Source: an uncultured Bacteroidales bacterium (lineage in GTDB: Bacteria > Bacteroidota > Bacteroidia > Bacteroidales > UBA932). From it: a stretch of 34,624 nt of DNA. Positions 34,374-34,624 of this stretch are shown here, one piece after another; position 1 is the first letter of the stretch, and every line of letters starts with the position of its first letter. The stretch covers positions 1 through 34,624 of the forward strand of contig CALUQC010000026.1 in NCBI GenBank assembly GCA_944322805.1. The letters run 5' to 3'. The notes under the pieces are model-generated. The model saw nothing but the letters and a program-made list of their open reading frames with translations, was not told the origin of the DNA and made no database searches. The position numbers and the translations under genes were made by a program.

Positions 34374-34624
34374 ATGAAAACCAATGCAATCATCAATCTG
34401 GGCGTTTGTGCTGCCGCAGGATTTGCGGTCCTGGCAGGATGCTATGAGACTCCGGCTATAGACTCCCAGCCCGATGCGGAGCCGCAGATAGTAGTGGATG
34501 CCAAATCCTCTTATACGGTGGCTTCGGCATCTGCCGATCCGGTCATATTCAGCATCAGTTCGAATACTCCGTGGTATATAGAAAATGATGCCGAGGGATG
34601 GTGCACCGTGACTCCGGGAGCCAG
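34374..34624 (+). CDS. BACON-like surface lipoprotein (partial, 3' end outside window)
   Basis: 83 codons are visible. MKTNAIINLGVCAAAGFAVLAGC is a lipoprotein signal peptide with lipobox LAGC (Cys23). It is followed by a segment reading VIFSISSNTPWYIENDAEGWCTVTPG (about 57-82), which fits the start of a BACON domain: strands with a conserved SNTPW and a following W ahead of TVTP. Such proteins sit directly after SusD genes in polysaccharide utilisation loci and are often surface glycan-binding proteins or carry a C-terminal enzyme domain; neither can be judged here. It starts 69 bases after the second SusD gene, probably in the same operon. Confidence 0.75.
   Translation, partial: MKTNAIINLGVCAAAGFAVLAGCYETPAIDSQPDAEPQIVVDAKSSYTVASASADPVIFSISSNTPWYIENDAEGWCTVTPGA

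Noticed and set aside
1..34624. tRNA or rRNA genes, CRISPR arrays, insertion sequences, integrase or attachment sites
   Set aside because: None seen: no cloverleaf-like sequence, no spaced repeat array, no transposase or integrase reading frame, and no terminal repeats flanking the AT-rich pair.

Overview
The window looks like the chromosome of a moderately GC-rich member of the Bacteroidota, probably order Bacteroidales. The evidence is two SusC/SusD pairs, an ECF-sigma/FecR regulatory pair, the compact Bacteroidetes order of the division and cell wall (dcw) cluster, a DUF6913 gene, a BACON-type lipoprotein, and promoters with the Bacteroidetes -7 element TAnnTTTG. Genus cannot be settled from this sequence alone.

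Layout. (1) Positions 1-658 (-) hold the 5' part of a flippase-like (LPG synthase transmembrane-type) membrane protein. It is divergent from a PfkB-family sugar/nucleoside kinase, a DUF6913 protein and a DUF368 (PopT-type) polyprenyl-phosphate transporter (777-3348, +). (2) Positions 3370-5063 (+) hold an AT-rich, translationally coupled pair: an ABC/OLD-like AAA ATPase and a small protein with a TOPRIM-like E...DxD pattern. It resembles an acquired ATPase-nuclease defence module. (3) Positions 5081-22373 (-) hold an uninterrupted block of same-strand genes. In transcription order they are mraZ, rsmH, an ftsL-like gene, ftsI, murE, mraY, murD, ftsW, murG, murC, ftsQ, ftsA, ftsZ, then gltX. murF and ddl are not in the block. 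Several genes overlap by 1-4 bases. (4) Positions 22374-22628 are a divergent control region. It carries four TGG(A/G)A boxes at exact 10-base spacing (a predicted MraZ operator), a promoter on each strand, and a 15-base direct repeat plus a palindrome. (5) Positions 22629-34624 (+) hold ECF sigma factor, terminator, FecR anti-sigma, SusC (with STN signalling domain), SusD, a short SusC, a second SusD and the start of a BACON-like surface lipoprotein.

How they work together. The dcw block makes the UDP-MurNAc-peptide and lipid-linked peptidoglycan precursors and builds the division machine. MraZ probably represses the block through the operator upstream of its own gene. DUF368 proteins recycle undecaprenyl phosphate, the lipid carrier used by MraY and MurG, so its position near dcw is functionally sensible. 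In region 5, ligand binding by the STN-containing SusC would signal through FecR to the ECF sigma factor and switch on a glycan or nutrient uptake locus.

Two observations stand out. First, the STN-SusC gene is out of frame at a run of eight G directly after its signal peptide. One more G (or two fewer) restores a perfect reading frame, so this is either a phase-variable OFF state or a homopolymer sequencing error. Second, the AT-rich ATPase/TOPRIM-like pair may be an uncharacterised two-gene defence system.
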